From Micropterus salmoides (lineage: Eukaryota; Chordata; Actinopteri; Centrarchiformes; Centrarchidae), in contig NW_024042261.1 of NCBI RefSeq assembly GCF_014851395.1, positions 34,869,942 through 34,933,941 on the forward strand: DNA of 64,000 nt. The letters run 5' to 3'. Below are positions 59,802-63,013 of this stretch, piece by piece (the stretch's first letter is position 1; each line of letters opens with the position of its first letter). A model generated the notes under the pieces. The model searched no databases, was not told where the DNA came from, and saw only the letters and a list, made by a program, of their open reading frames with translations. The position numbers were made by a program, and so were the translations under genes.

Positions 59802-61220
59802 CACCTCCTAACCCAGTTCCACAGTGCCTGCACAATTATCCCAACACAAGATTCAGTGTTTTTGAATGTCATTTGTTGATGTGATGAAACAGAGAAAAGG
59901 GACCCAGACTCTGGATTTATGCCTCCTTATATATATATATATGAGATTATGATATTACATTTCAGTAGGGCTGCAATGAAGGATTATTTTCATTATTGAT
60001 GAATCTACCAACTATTTTCTCCATGAATCTTTCAGTCTTTAGAATCAACAGTCCAAAAGCCCAAAATATTGGCTTTATTATTTAAGAAGAATAAGAGAAG
60101 AAATATTCACATTCGAGAAGACACATTTGTGCTTGAAAAATTGCTTATTTACTTAAAAATTCTCTTGCTAGTTCTTCGATGTTGCCTACCCCAGCTTTAA
60201 CTGATCTGTTTATTAAAACTATAAAATACTGTAAAACGTTTTTTACATGTAAATACATGTTCATTGTTACACCTTCTAAATGTGATGATCACTACATTAA
60301 TTGATAGTGAAATTGATAATTAGCTGGTAATGGTATCGATTCCATCCCTGTGTTTGCAACAGATGGTGTCGTTGTTCCCTCTCTGTTACACCCTCCATTG
60401 TTGTTTATTTATTTTTGTTGTTTGTGTAATATTTTGGTCTTTGATTGTAAAGTCTGCTCATTGGAATATAAACAGTTGTGGACACCACAGCTGAAGAAAG
60501 ACGTATATTAAAGACATAATTTTGGATTTTGGAGTATCTTTTGGTAGAAACCTGCATAGTGATGTGGAAAAGGGATTTAAATGAAACCAAGATATGCTTA
60601 AAGAGTCTGACTTTATGTTAATACTCCCTAGGTGCTGTGTAGAGACCTATATTGCTTCACTGTTTAAGGCGCTAGTTATCTTACTCATTGACCATATTCT
60701 CATAACAGGTTGTGTTTAATATAGCCTGGTGCTTATGGTGTGACATTTAGTAGCTCAAGTGTCTTTTGTTTTCAGTATTTACCTGAAGTCTTATTTTTGG
60801 ACATGCCTGTGACTCTGCTCTACATGTTCAACTGTTAACAAATTATACATGATCTAAATGTCGTTATCGCTGTTATTAAAACCCGTCTTATTAAAACACG
60901 AAAAGTCTCACTTCTGTCTCATCACTCCCTCTTTCTCCTTCCTCCCGTCCATCCAGGAGGGCCAGCAGCTGATCCAGGAGAAGCCAGAGCTCAGCCCGGT
61001 GGTTCGGAAGAAGTTGGAGCAGATCAGGGAGTGCTGGCAGGATCTGGAGAGCACCACCCAGGCTAAAGCCCGCCAGCTCTTTGAGGCCAACAAGGCTGAC
61101 CTGCTGGTGCAGAGCTACGAAAGCCTGGACCAGAGACTGGGCCAGCTGGAGGGTCAACTGGTTTATGTGGACCAGGCACAGGACCTCACCACTGTCAACA
61201 AGCAGCTGAAAAAACTACAG
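12235..61220 (+). CDS. sptbn4: Beta-IV spectrin gene, 5' half (25 coding exons, partial at 3' end)
   Basis: Span of the coding part visible in the window; the CDS is the join of the 25 exons listed separately. The exons total 4,263 nt, read through without a stop (1,421 codons), and all introns are GT-AG. Domain order is an N-terminal tail (about residues 1-48), CH1 (about 50-157), CH2 (about 168-285), spectrin repeats 1-10 and the start of repeat 11. The full human protein is about 2,560 residues, so a little over half is present. Beta-IV was chosen over beta-I, II and III because of paralogue-diagnostic strings such as [17 protein letters not shown] (exons 12-13), [15 protein letters not shown] (exons 16-17) and [13 protein letters not shown] (exons 17-18), where beta-II differs. 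In vertebrates the protein links ankyrin-G and voltage-gated channels to actin at axon initial segments and nodes of Ranvier. The a/b teleost paralogue cannot be assigned from this sequence. Confidence 0.95.
12380..12819 (+). other. sptbn4: Intron 1 (440 bp)
   Basis: Runs from GTCAGA to TTCCCGCAG. I see nothing beyond AT-rich sequence. Confidence 0.9.
12820..12971 (+). CDS. sptbn4: sptbn4 coding exon 2: first half of CH1
   Basis: Residues 49-99, the N-terminal half of the first calponin-homology domain. It contains [11 protein letters not shown], which fits the actinin-type actin-binding signature 1, followed by [20 protein letters not shown] and [15 protein letters not shown]1 of the tandem pair provides most of the F-actin contact in this family. 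The donor is CTG/GTAGGA in phase 0. Confidence 0.96.
12972..13635 (+). other. sptbn4: Intron 2 (664 bp)
   Basis: GT-AG intron from GTAGGA to TTTTACCCCAG. AT-rich; no element recognised. Confidence 0.9.
13636..13809 (+). CDS. sptbn4: sptbn4 coding exon 3: second half of CH1
   Basis: Residues 100-157, 58 codons, the same length as I recall for the human exon. It begins [20 protein letters not shown] and includes the second actinin-type actin-binding signature ([18 protein letters not shown], then [13 protein letters not shown]). This is one of the most conserved stretches of the gene. The only change I noticed is Cys where mammals have Ser in RIHSLEN. Both flanking introns are phase 0. Confidence 0.97.
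14110..14340. repeat. Possible non-autonomous element beginning 'gtctagttcac'
   Basis: gtctagttcacgctacagga and the CpG-containing sequence after it (gcttgccgaccgtcgagctg) contrast with the AT-rich intron. They resemble a dispersed fish element that starts the same way. Ends not resolved. Confidence 0.35.
14777..14815. repeat. (CA)n microsatellite
   Basis: About 39 bp of uninterrupted AC. Confidence 0.95.
15773..15827. repeat. (GT)n microsatellite
   Basis: About 55 bp of GT with one interruption, followed by a short GA run. Confidence 0.95.
16080..16175 (+). mobile_element. LINE-like 3' tail ('ttggccaggactctctggtaa')
   Basis: Contains ttttggccaggactctctgg, then gacgtcctggttaaataaag, ending in a TAA-rich run. 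A second copy in the same orientation lies at 48520-48602. The shared end (ctggttaaataaa plus simple repeat) is characteristic of a retroposon 3' terminus. Confidence 0.55.
17690..18190. repeat. Probable interspersed element starting 'aaaggggtattatgtag'
   Basis: The head (ttaaaggggtattatgtagt, then ttcagcagccactaggggca) resembles the ends of short teleost MITEs. The internal part has more CpGs than the intron. I could not find the opposite terminal repeat, so the 3' limit is a guess. Confidence 0.4.
18960..19490. repeat. Copy of the 'ccctatataatag' type teleost DNA element
   Basis: Has tcactgctccctatataata near the left end. In the middle are gatgcaatgcattgcattgt and ccactatatagtagcctaca, and near the right end gtgtactatgtaatgaatag and ttttggacacagcc. 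The order matches a high-copy fish family I recall. Confidence 0.5.
19692..19783 (+). CDS. sptbn4: sptbn4 coding exon 4: linker and start of CH2
   Basis: Residues 158-187 plus two bases. It encodes [20 protein letters not shown] followed by [11 protein letters not shown], the inter-CH linker and first helix of CH2. This matches human beta-IV almost residue for residue. The acceptor is TTTCTCAG and the donor is GTGAGC (phase 2). Confidence 0.97.
19916..19996 (+). CDS. sptbn4: sptbn4 coding exon 5: CH2 core
   Basis: About 27 residues (188-214): [20 protein letters not shown] then ALIHRH. The [18 protein letters not shown] block is the hallmark of spectrin-family CH2. Cys-Trp replaces the Ser-Trp of human beta-IV. 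The flanking introns are short (132 bp before, 331 bp after) and the exon ends in phase 2. Confidence 0.97.
20328..20443 (+). CDS. sptbn4: sptbn4 coding exon 6: CH2
   Basis: Residues 215-253: [20 protein letters not shown] then [19 protein letters not shown]. This region of CH2 includes the LGL-KLLDPED segment just before the last helices. The first Arg codon is split with exon 5, and the following Asp codon is split with exon 7. Exon 6 keeps the family length. Confidence 0.97.
20600..20712 (+). CDS. sptbn4: sptbn4 coding exon 7: end of CH2
   Basis: Residues 254-291: [20 protein letters not shown] then [38 protein letters not shown] is the invariant C-terminal helix of beta-spectrin CH2. The donor GTAAAA is followed 10 bp later by a (CA)n microsatellite. 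Confidence 0.97.
20722..20744. repeat. (CA)n microsatellite next to exon 7 donor
   Basis: 23 bp of AC starting 10 bp after the exon 7 splice donor, inside the 122-bp intron 7. Confidence 0.95.
20835..21022 (+). CDS. sptbn4: sptbn4 coding exon 8: start of spectrin repeat 1
   Basis: Residues 292-353 plus two bases. It contains [20 protein letters not shown] and [20 protein letters not shown], the first helix and loop of repeat 1, matching beta-IV closely. The donor is AA/GTATGT. The Lys codon is completed by exon 9, more than 3 kb downstream. Confidence 0.97.
22471..22536. repeat. (GT)n microsatellite
   Basis: About 66 bp, with two gtgtgtca variants at the left end. Confidence 0.95.
22569..22601. 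repeat. Three perfect copies of an 11-bp unit
   Basis: cagagccactg repeats at 22569, 22580 and 22591 with no mismatch, between two long dinucleotide arrays. Confidence 0.95.
22705..22746. repeat. (CA)n microsatellite
   Basis: About 42 bp of AC, 170 bp downstream of a (GT)n array, so the two are mutually complementary on one strand. Confidence 0.95.
23480..23818. mobile_element. Internally deleted Tc1-like element with terminal inverted repeats
   Basis: The left end cagtgaataaaattattaa followed by cgcaacacttttg is inverted at the right end (caaaagtgttgtgtttatac, then ttttgttcagtg). TA dinucleotides flank both ends (23478-23479 and 23819-23820), as expected for Tc1/mariner insertion. The interior keeps subterminal sequence (gagctgaactcaaagatcta at about 23512) but no transposase, so it is non-autonomous. 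Confidence 0.8.
24134..24251 (+). CDS. sptbn4: sptbn4 coding exon 9: spectrin repeat 1
   Basis: Residues 354-393: [20 protein letters not shown] then [19 protein letters not shown]. The boundaries are fixed by homology. The donor is unusual: AAG/GTTGTA departs from the GTRAGT consensus at +3 and +5. Confidence 0.95.
24498..24656 (+). CDS. sptbn4: sptbn4 coding exon 10: end of repeat 1, start of repeat 2
   Basis: Residues 394-446 (53 codons, both ends phase 0). It encodes [20 protein letters not shown], then [24 protein letters not shown] sequence, and ends [11 protein letters not shown]. The strongly charged heptad pattern is a continuous helix bridging repeats 1 and 2. Confidence 0.97.
24657..25345 (+). 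other. sptbn4: Intron 10 (689 bp)
   Basis: AT-rich, with a long CT-rich polypyrimidine tract from about 25230 running into the exon 11 acceptor. No element recognised. Confidence 0.85.
25346..25648 (+). CDS. sptbn4: sptbn4 coding exon 11: repeat 2 and start of repeat 3
   Basis: A 303-nt exon encoding residues 447-547. It starts [20 protein letters not shown], contains [20 protein letters not shown] and ends [11 protein letters not shown]. The [23 protein letters not shown] stretch is near-identical to human beta-IV. It covers most of repeat 2, and the [16 protein letters not shown] helix opens repeat 3. Long open frames on the opposite strand here are antisense shadows. Confidence 0.97.
25649..26090 (+). 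other. sptbn4: Intron 11 (442 bp)
   Basis: Begins GTACTG and contains a short (GA)n run at about 25667-25692. Nothing else recognised. Confidence 0.85.
26091..26241 (+). CDS. sptbn4: sptbn4 coding exon 12: spectrin repeat 3
   Basis: Residues 548-597 plus one base: [20 protein letters not shown], then [20 protein letters not shown], ending ALKFTTIEG. This is the middle of repeat 3, with the DDLLQKH motif shared by beta spectrins. The Gly codon is split with exon 13 across GAGG/GTACAC. Confidence 0.97.
26242..27124 (+). other. sptbn4: Intron 12 (883 bp)
   Basis: AT-rich; no element recognised. Confidence 0.85.
27125..27261 (+). CDS. sptbn4: sptbn4 coding exon 13: end of repeat 3
   Basis: Residues 598-643: [20 protein letters not shown], then [20 protein letters not shown], ending [17 protein letters not shown] separates beta-IV from beta-II, which has PQVIRDRVAHM at this place. 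This is one of the best paralogue markers in the gene. Confidence 0.97.
27262..28280 (+). other. sptbn4: Intron 13 (1.0 kb)
   Basis: AT-rich with no recognised repeat. The acceptor is CTCCTGTTAG. Confidence 0.85.
28281..28430 (+). CDS. sptbn4: sptbn4 coding exon 14: spectrin repeat 4, first helix
   Basis: Residues 644-693: [20 protein letters not shown], then [20 protein letters not shown], ending [10 protein letters not shown]. This is a canonical spectrin-repeat first helix with its conserved Trp (EAWIREK). Human beta-IV has an Ala/Gly-rich expansion in the A-B loop here. The fish sequence has a short ordinary loop instead ([11 protein letters not shown]). Confidence 0.96.
28431..29322 (+). 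other. sptbn4: Intron 14 (892 bp)
   Basis: Starts with a GTGTGT donor and a short GT-rich run, then AT-rich sequence with nothing recognised. Confidence 0.85.
29323..29691 (+). CDS. sptbn4: sptbn4 coding exon 15: repeats 4-5
   Basis: The largest exon found (369 nt, residues 694-816). It starts [20 protein letters not shown], contains [20 protein letters not shown] and [20 protein letters not shown], and ends MRYREQE. It covers the rest of repeat 4 and most of repeat 5. [15 protein letters not shown] parallels human DAYRLAAAGDFGHDE, supporting beta-IV. Its GC content is well above the neighbouring introns. Confidence 0.97.
29813..30027 (+). CDS. sptbn4: sptbn4 coding exon 16: end of repeat 5, start of repeat 6
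   Basis: Residues 817-887 plus two bases: [20 protein letters not shown], then [20 protein letters not shown] and [20 protein letters not shown], ending EDVEVVAHR. The [23 protein letters not shown] helix opens repeat 6. The intron before it is 121 bp and the one after is 121 bp. Confidence 0.97.
30149..30286 (+). CDS. sptbn4: sptbn4 coding exon 17: spectrin repeat 6
   Basis: Residues 888-933 plus two bases: [20 protein letters not shown], then [20 protein letters not shown], ending [23 protein letters not shown] is beta-IV specific; beta-II has FESLEPEMNNQASRV. The acceptor TGTGGTAG has a short polypyrimidine tract. Confidence 0.97.
30287..32674 (+). other. sptbn4: Intron 17 (2.4 kb)
   Basis: AT-rich with a short ACAT tandem run near 31936. 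I recognise no exon or mobile element. Confidence 0.8.
32675..32915 (+). CDS. sptbn4: sptbn4 coding exon 18: repeat 6 end and repeat 7
   Basis: Residues 934-1014: [20 protein letters not shown], then [20 protein letters not shown], then [20 protein letters not shown], ending [10 protein letters not shown]. The Asn/Ser-Arg-Trp (LNSRW) motif is formed across the splice junction. Repeat 7 lacks the usual first-helix Trp (KSQIQDK), much as human beta-IV has RAQVREK. Confidence 0.97.
32916..33294 (+). other. sptbn4: Intron 18 (379 bp)
   Basis: AT-rich. The acceptor ATTTGGTGATGTAG has a poor polypyrimidine tract. Nothing else seen. Confidence 0.85.
33295..33453 (+). CDS. sptbn4: sptbn4 coding exon 19: repeat 7 end
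   Basis: Residues 1015-1067: [20 protein letters not shown], then [20 protein letters not shown], ending ASRLQSFIQ. The V-EWEELK helix is the third helix of repeat 7. Both ends are phase 0. Confidence 0.96.
33454..34107 (+). other. sptbn4: Intron 19 (654 bp)
   Basis: AT-rich. The stretch around 33650-33870 resembles a degraded interspersed repeat, but I could not assign it. Confidence 0.8.
34108..34238 (+). CDS. sptbn4: sptbn4 coding exon 20: spectrin repeat 8
   Basis: Residues 1068-1110 plus two bases: [20 protein letters not shown], then [20 protein letters not shown], ending EIG. D-FL-WLV is the conserved first helix. [17 protein letters not shown] matches human beta-IV. The donor is CG/GTGGGT, followed by a 100-bp intron. 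Confidence 0.97.
34339..34564 (+). CDS. sptbn4: sptbn4 coding exon 21: repeat 8 end, start of repeat 9
   Basis: Residues 1111-1186: [20 protein letters not shown], then [20 protein letters not shown], then [20 protein letters not shown], ending [15 protein letters not shown] is the third-helix motif of repeat 8, and [17 protein letters not shown] opens repeat 9. Confidence 0.97.
34690..34860. repeat. Partial copy of a percomorph repeat ('agattgccctgaaatgtggta')
   Basis: tagatagattgccctgaaat, then acagacatccatggtcccta, then gggatggatcttaatg parallels agattgccatgccatttttt followed by ccccagaggatgaatcataa at 58910-58970. It therefore belongs to the same family. Confidence 0.55.
34891..34980. 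repeat. 90-bp near-perfect inverted repeat (hairpin)
   Basis: The left arm 34891-34918 and right arm 34953-34980 are exact reverse complements over 28 bp (starts tgtactatttgttgtgattt, ends acaaatagtaca). After a 2-bp mismatch a further 6 bp pair (ctggat with atccag), leaving an 18-bp loop. A transcript would form one long hairpin. Confidence 0.9.
35549..35582. repeat. (GA)n microsatellite
   Basis: About 34 bp of AG, followed at 35694-35725 by a (GT)n run of about 32 bp. Confidence 0.95.
36580..36840. repeat. 'Ggattaatcatttagtcgatt' interspersed repeat
   Basis: Contains tggattaatcatttagtcga, then cagtccaaaaacctaaagat and atttagtttactatgacaca. This is the same family as 4297-4580, and it ends about 160 bp before exon 22. 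Confidence 0.6.
36998..37200 (+). CDS. sptbn4: sptbn4 coding exon 22: spectrin repeat 9
   Basis: Residues 1187-1253 plus two bases: [20 protein letters not shown], then [20 protein letters not shown], then [20 protein letters not shown], ending [21 protein letters not shown] parallels human beta-IV repeat 9. The donor is ACAG/GTACAA. Confidence 0.97.
37201..38188 (+). other. sptbn4: Intron 22 (988 bp)
   Basis: AT-rich with a short GT/GGT-rich run near 37757-37803. Nothing else recognised. Confidence 0.85.
38189..38279 (+). CDS. sptbn4: sptbn4 coding exon 23: repeat 9 end, first residues of repeat 10
   Basis: Residues 1254-1284: [20 protein letters not shown], then [19 protein letters not shown] is the start of the first helix of repeat 10, so the following 6-kb intron cuts this helix. 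Confidence 0.96.
38632..38953. mobile_element. 322-bp MITE with about 24-bp terminal inverted repeats
   Basis: The left end aaaggttcagtgtgtaatat plus ttag is an exact reverse complement of the right end (ctaa, then atattacacactgaaccttt). The interior has no coding capacity. No clear target-site duplication was found. A relative appears to end near 56855 (cttacatactgaaacttta). Confidence 0.9.
40322..40475 (+). mobile_element. tRNA-derived SINE-like fragment
   Basis: ggcgttggccagctcacttg followed by gtaaagcatgtgcaccatat resembles a tRNA-like head of fish SINEs. The 3' part aatttcccctcagggatcaa, then taaatacatacatacata, is a LINE-like tail with short tandem repeats. The B box is missing or decayed. 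Confidence 0.5.
41955..42075. repeat. 'Caagtttatttgtatagcacatttc' interspersed repeat
   Basis: ggcaaggcaaggaaaggcaa, then tttatttgtatagcacattt, then aattcaaagtgctttacata. A related piece at 59190-59285 (attatttgtatagcaccttc, then acaaagtgcttcacagtaaa) supports a dispersed family. Confidence 0.65.
42283..42327. repeat. (GT)n microsatellite
   Basis: About 45 bp of uninterrupted GT. Confidence 0.95.
42950..43699 (+). promoter_or_regulatory. sptbn4: Candidate internal promoter / alternative first exon for a short (Sigma6-like) beta-IV transcript
   Basis: This block stands out from the AT-rich intron. It is CT-rich with many CpGs (ctcgctctctcgctcgccc, ggggcgccc, ccggctcggc), has a GC box (ccccgcccct at 43301) and has a TATA-like tttaaag at 42962. 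Possible 5' splice sites are ccg/gtgagc at 43019 and ctg/gtaaac at 43700. It ends about 640 bp upstream of exon 24, which starts inside the first helix of repeat 10. Mammalian beta-IV Sigma6 is known to lack the actin-binding domain and about nine repeats, so an internal promoter here is expected. The exact start site and exon boundaries are inference. Confidence 0.4.
44338..44484 (+). CDS. sptbn4: sptbn4 coding exon 24: spectrin repeat 10, first helices
   Basis: Residues 1285-1333: [20 protein letters not shown], then [20 protein letters not shown], ending [31 protein letters not shown] is a block conserved across beta spectrins. In-frame Met codons at 44362 (A at -3) and 44368 could start translation of a short isoform lacking the CH domains and repeats 1-9. 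The donor is a perfect GTAAGT. Confidence 0.97.
45472..45527. repeat. (GT)n microsatellite
   Basis: About 56 bp of uninterrupted GT, one of the longest in the window. Confidence 0.95.
45760..45860 (+). mobile_element. Internally deleted 'gggcggcacggtggt' short element
   Basis: gggcggcacggtggtacagt followed by ggttagaaca is the head of a very common fish repeat. It then jumps directly to gtccaaagacatggagtgtg and ctatgtgccctgcgaaggac, which normally lie well downstream, so the middle is deleted. Confidence 0.65.
46380..46975. mobile_element. Probable degraded retroelement-derived segment
   Basis: This segment is more GC-rich than its surroundings. It runs from aacaagagacaagaagacag, through ggacacaggtgtgccaaaag, to the right end cacctccccgcttgtggcgg, then tgtgaca. 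Its composition resembles non-coding parts of fish retroelements. A 261-codon open frame on the minus strand (46368-47153) is proline/serine/cysteine-rich with no recognisable domain and is probably chance. Confidence 0.3.
47183..47490. repeat. Copy related to the 3430 repeat
   Basis: Shares cttaaatgagaggatgtgct, then tcttacattatagtaaactg and ggttttggactgttggtcat in the same order as 3559-3640. It ends in caatcaaataaatgattggc. Confidence 0.55.
48395..48489. repeat. Compound (TC)n(TA)n microsatellite
   Basis: About 18 bp of TC followed by about 77 bp of TA with one tgtatatgta interruption. The TA part is self-complementary and can extrude as a cruciform. Confidence 0.95.
48520..48602 (+). mobile_element. 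Second copy of the LINE-like 3' tail
   Basis: catcttggccaggtctcgag, then atttcagtctcaagggactg, then gctggttaaataaatataat. It aligns with 16107-16175 in the same orientation. Confidence 0.55.
50365..50560. mobile_element. SINE-like element ('catttactcatttagtccaaag')
   Basis: acatttactcatttagtcca, then aagcaacttacaattgctgt, then cctctggagcaactaggggt and cagtgggatcaaacccaggt. The last part resembles a tRNA B box (ggatcaaaccc). It is a known high-copy fish pattern from memory. Confidence 0.6.
51814..51875. promoter_or_regulatory. Homeodomain-motif cluster, candidate conserved enhancer
   Basis: cccattatgcttgataatta, then attggcctcattaactcatt, then atgattagcaacctcag packs several TAAT/ATTA cores (TAATTAATT, CATTAAC, CATTATGATTAG) in 62 bp of otherwise non-repetitive intron. 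The density is typical of developmental enhancers. Conservation was not tested. Confidence 0.25.
52560..52970. repeat. Decayed 'gctaacatgctaacatta' repeat
   Basis: Many gctaac/gttagc/catgtta words (ttgagctaacatgctaacat at 52587, ttagcctgctaatgttaccat at 52790) and tgttgagatatttctttctg at the right end. It looks like the reverse orientation of the family seen at 58830-59180. Confidence 0.5.
54854..55277. mobile_element. Non-autonomous hAT-like element with 8-bp target-site duplication
   Basis: The terminal sequences tagggctgggc and gcccagcacta are inverted repeats with one mismatch. Subterminal attaattaattaatg and cgcgattaaaaattttaatc are AT-rich. Flanking 8-mers caaattac (54846-54853) and caaataac (55278-55285) differ by one base, as expected for an aged hAT duplication. 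There is no transposase. Confidence 0.8.
56070..56430 (+). mobile_element. Decayed Tc1-like transposon, 5' end and start of transposase
   Basis: The left end aacaaaagtgagtacacccc, then tgagtgaaaatgtccaaatt, is typical of a Tc1-like inverted repeat. From 56244 a short frame encodes [17 protein letters not shown]; after frameshifts the next frame shows [19 protein letters not shown]. That is the N-terminal helix-turn-helix of a Tc1 transposase. The rest of the gene and the right terminus are missing. Confidence 0.7.
56530..56860. repeat. Probable relative of the 38632 MITE
   Basis: Ends caccgctagatgtcactaaa, then acttacatactgaaacttta, comparable to cacctaaatattacacactg then aaccttt. It has gcaattcacaatcctcaccg near that end, echoing gcaaccaatatcaccgctcc near the left end of the 38632 copy. 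The left terminus is unclear. Confidence 0.4.
56990..57385 (-). repeat. Interspersed teleost repeat, reverse orientation
   Basis: Read on the minus strand it has agcttggcccacgcctggga, then gtattgattttgagccactc and gcccaactttatagaagtgc. I recall this order as a high-copy fish family with unknown mechanism. No coding capacity. Confidence 0.45.
58830..59180. repeat. Percomorph 'ttggtcggtgggtcgaccag' repeat
   Basis: caacaactactaaatagatt, then gccatgccattttttataca, then ccccagaggatgaatcataa. Further on are cctgcaaaactaatgacatt and aaagcaccgctgtgcttatg, then acgctcacagag. A long, fairly complete copy of a very common family. Confidence 0.65.
59569..59613. repeat. (GT)n microsatellite
   Basis: About 45 bp of GT with a tttg interruption. 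A complementary (CA)n array follows at 59752-59804. Confidence 0.95.
59752..59804. repeat. (CA)n microsatellite
   Basis: About 53 bp of CA with one cgca interruption, 139 bp downstream of the (GT)n array. Confidence 0.95.
59966..60185. repeat. Copy of the 'gggctgcaatgaaggatt' repeat
   Basis: agtagggctgcaatgaagga, then ttattttcattattgatgaa, then cagtccaaaagcccaaaata. Same family as 4297 and 36580. Confidence 0.6.
60957..61220 (+). CDS. sptbn4: sptbn4 coding exon 25: rest of repeat 10, start of repeat 11
   Basis: Residues 1334-1421: [20 protein letters not shown], then [20 protein letters not shown], then [20 protein letters not shown], ending [26 protein letters not shown] is invariant in beta spectrins. 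[23 protein letters not shown] matches beta-IV rather than beta-II (KEKLTGLHKMWEVLES). This is the last exon in the window; its donor is GTACGT. Confidence 0.97.
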
Positions 61221-62282
61221 GTACGTGGGACCTGTAGTTAGGACTACTTTTTGACCTATCCATTCATTCTAGAGACCTAGAAACCTAAAACTAGTCATTA
61301 TTTGATAAGAATTATAGGACTACAAGTTTTTATACCCCGCGACCCGACCCCAGATAAGCAGATGAAGATGGATGGAAGTTTTTATACGTGTTTAGAATAA
61401 GAACAGTTATGTATGCCATAATTTTGTTAGCTCTAGGCTACAGATGTCATTACAAAGATATTTTCTCCAAGATAAATATTCCTATTTGAACGTACAGTGA
61501 TACCAAATGAAGTTTCCCCCTTGCTTCTTTTTTTAAACATGTATCTATTTTGGGGAGGATTCGACATGTCAATTAAATGGCACTACTTCTCTAGCTGTTT
61601 TTTGGTTGTAGGCCTTTTTATCAGTCTAACCAGCAGCTAAAGCGGTAACAGGTGTTTTTATTTCCTTTAATGAATTACTGAAGCATTACCCTGGCACACA
61701 CTCAGTCTGTGGTCTTCTGTAGTGCTCAAAACATCATGTATAGTTATTATAATTATACATTTTCTAGGGTACATTGAGAAAATGCTCTACAGGGTGACCT
61801 GATTCTGTAGCTCTCCTCTTCTTTACTCTACATGTTGAACCGTCTCAGAATGACTCGTTGTTATCGCCACACAGTGACGGCCTCATCTCATTAATATTTG
61901 AACAAAACATCATGTTTGGAAATGACTAACAACAACATTTCCTACGATAGGCCTGAAATGCTTTCTGTTAATTTTTTCATCTCATTTCAGCAAAGTCAGG
62001 CTCTTTTACTTTCACGCCAACATCAGTTTTTTATTTGTGTTATTTGAAACATCATAAACAATCAGCATTCCTGCCAACCCGGTGAGCTTTCATAAGAGTT
62101 TCATCCCAAGATCATTTTACAAATACTGATGATTGGAAATTATTGATTAGTATTTTTCGAATACTGATGCCAACTAAACAGATTTTGGTGTTCTTTGATA
62201 AGCTAATTATTTTTGTTGTTGTTTTGTTATTTAACTATAGGACATGCTAATTTAATTTATGAACATATTAGCATTGAATCGT

Positions 62283-62793
62283 CTTAAAGGTGGTGTATGC
62301 GATTCTGGAGATATCCAACAACATGACTAATACCATGATACAGAGTGAACAATGACACAGCTAATAAAGTTACTAACGTTAGCTAAGTTGTGGGTTAGCA
62401 TGCTGTCGTTACAATTGCTGCTGAGAAGCTAACATGAAGCTAATGTGCAGAGAAGCAAGACGGCCCATGAGCCAGCACATTAGCTCCAAAAAGCGATACT
62501 CACAGCTTACCTGCCACTATAGCTAACACAATAGTCTGGCAAACTAGAAAGTAAACTGAATATTCATGGGCAAGTCATTTAACGTTACCTGACAAACTAA
62601 TCATGGTGGGCACGGCTGAAATAGTGTGGTGGGGTAGGGTGCTGGCCACTTTGTTTGTTTCCCATTTACAGAGCCAGGGCTGAGTAGCCTACAAACACGG
62701 GAATTTCTTTCAGCGCACACGTAGACATTTAGCGGAAAGTGAGGAGATATTCGCTGAATTTGACAAAAACACATCGCATACTCCTCCTATAAG
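62283..62793. mobile_element. About 510-bp MITE with imperfect terminal inverted repeats
   Basis: The left end cttaaaggtggtgtatgcga pairs with the inverted right end (tcgcatactcctcctataag) at 16 of 20 positions. The interior is CpG-bearing, rich in gctaac words, and has no open frame. Confidence 0.7.
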
Positions 62794-62949
62794 TGTACTA
62801 TATTAATTAAATACTAAACTCTGAGCAGGTGGTTTGTACGTTATTCTGTTAGATTCATTGAAAACATCACTGCCCTCTGAACAGTGTTTCAATCAGGAAA
62901 AAAAAGGAATACATTTTACATTTTTGTCATCGGTTTGTGAGCGATGTGG

Positions 62950-63013
62950 ATGAATGTGAGGCATTGTAAAGTGCTTTGTGCCGTTGAAAAGCGTTGTCCA
63001 TTTACCATTTACC
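62950..63013. repeat. Tail of a common teleost short repeat
   Basis: gatgaatgtgaggcattgta, then aagtgctttgtgccgttgaa, then aagcgttgtccatttacc. The end pattern is familiar from many fish intergenic repeats. Confidence 0.5.

Larger units (their letters stand above)
44485..60956 (+). other. sptbn4: Intron 24 (16.5 kb), rich in repeats
   Basis: The longest complete intron in the window. It holds microsatellites at 45472, 48395-48489, 59569 and 59752, and a truncated SINE-like copy at 45760. It also has a degraded retroelement-like stretch at 46380-46975, a SINE-like segment at 50365-50560 and a homeodomain-motif block at 51814-51875. Further items are an hAT-like element at 54854-55277, a Tc1-like remnant at 56070-56430 and several old interspersed copies. 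No exon was found. Confidence 0.85.

Noticed and set aside
59294..59872. 192-codon minus-strand open frame
   Set aside because: Carried by two microsatellites and T-rich sequence; no domain.
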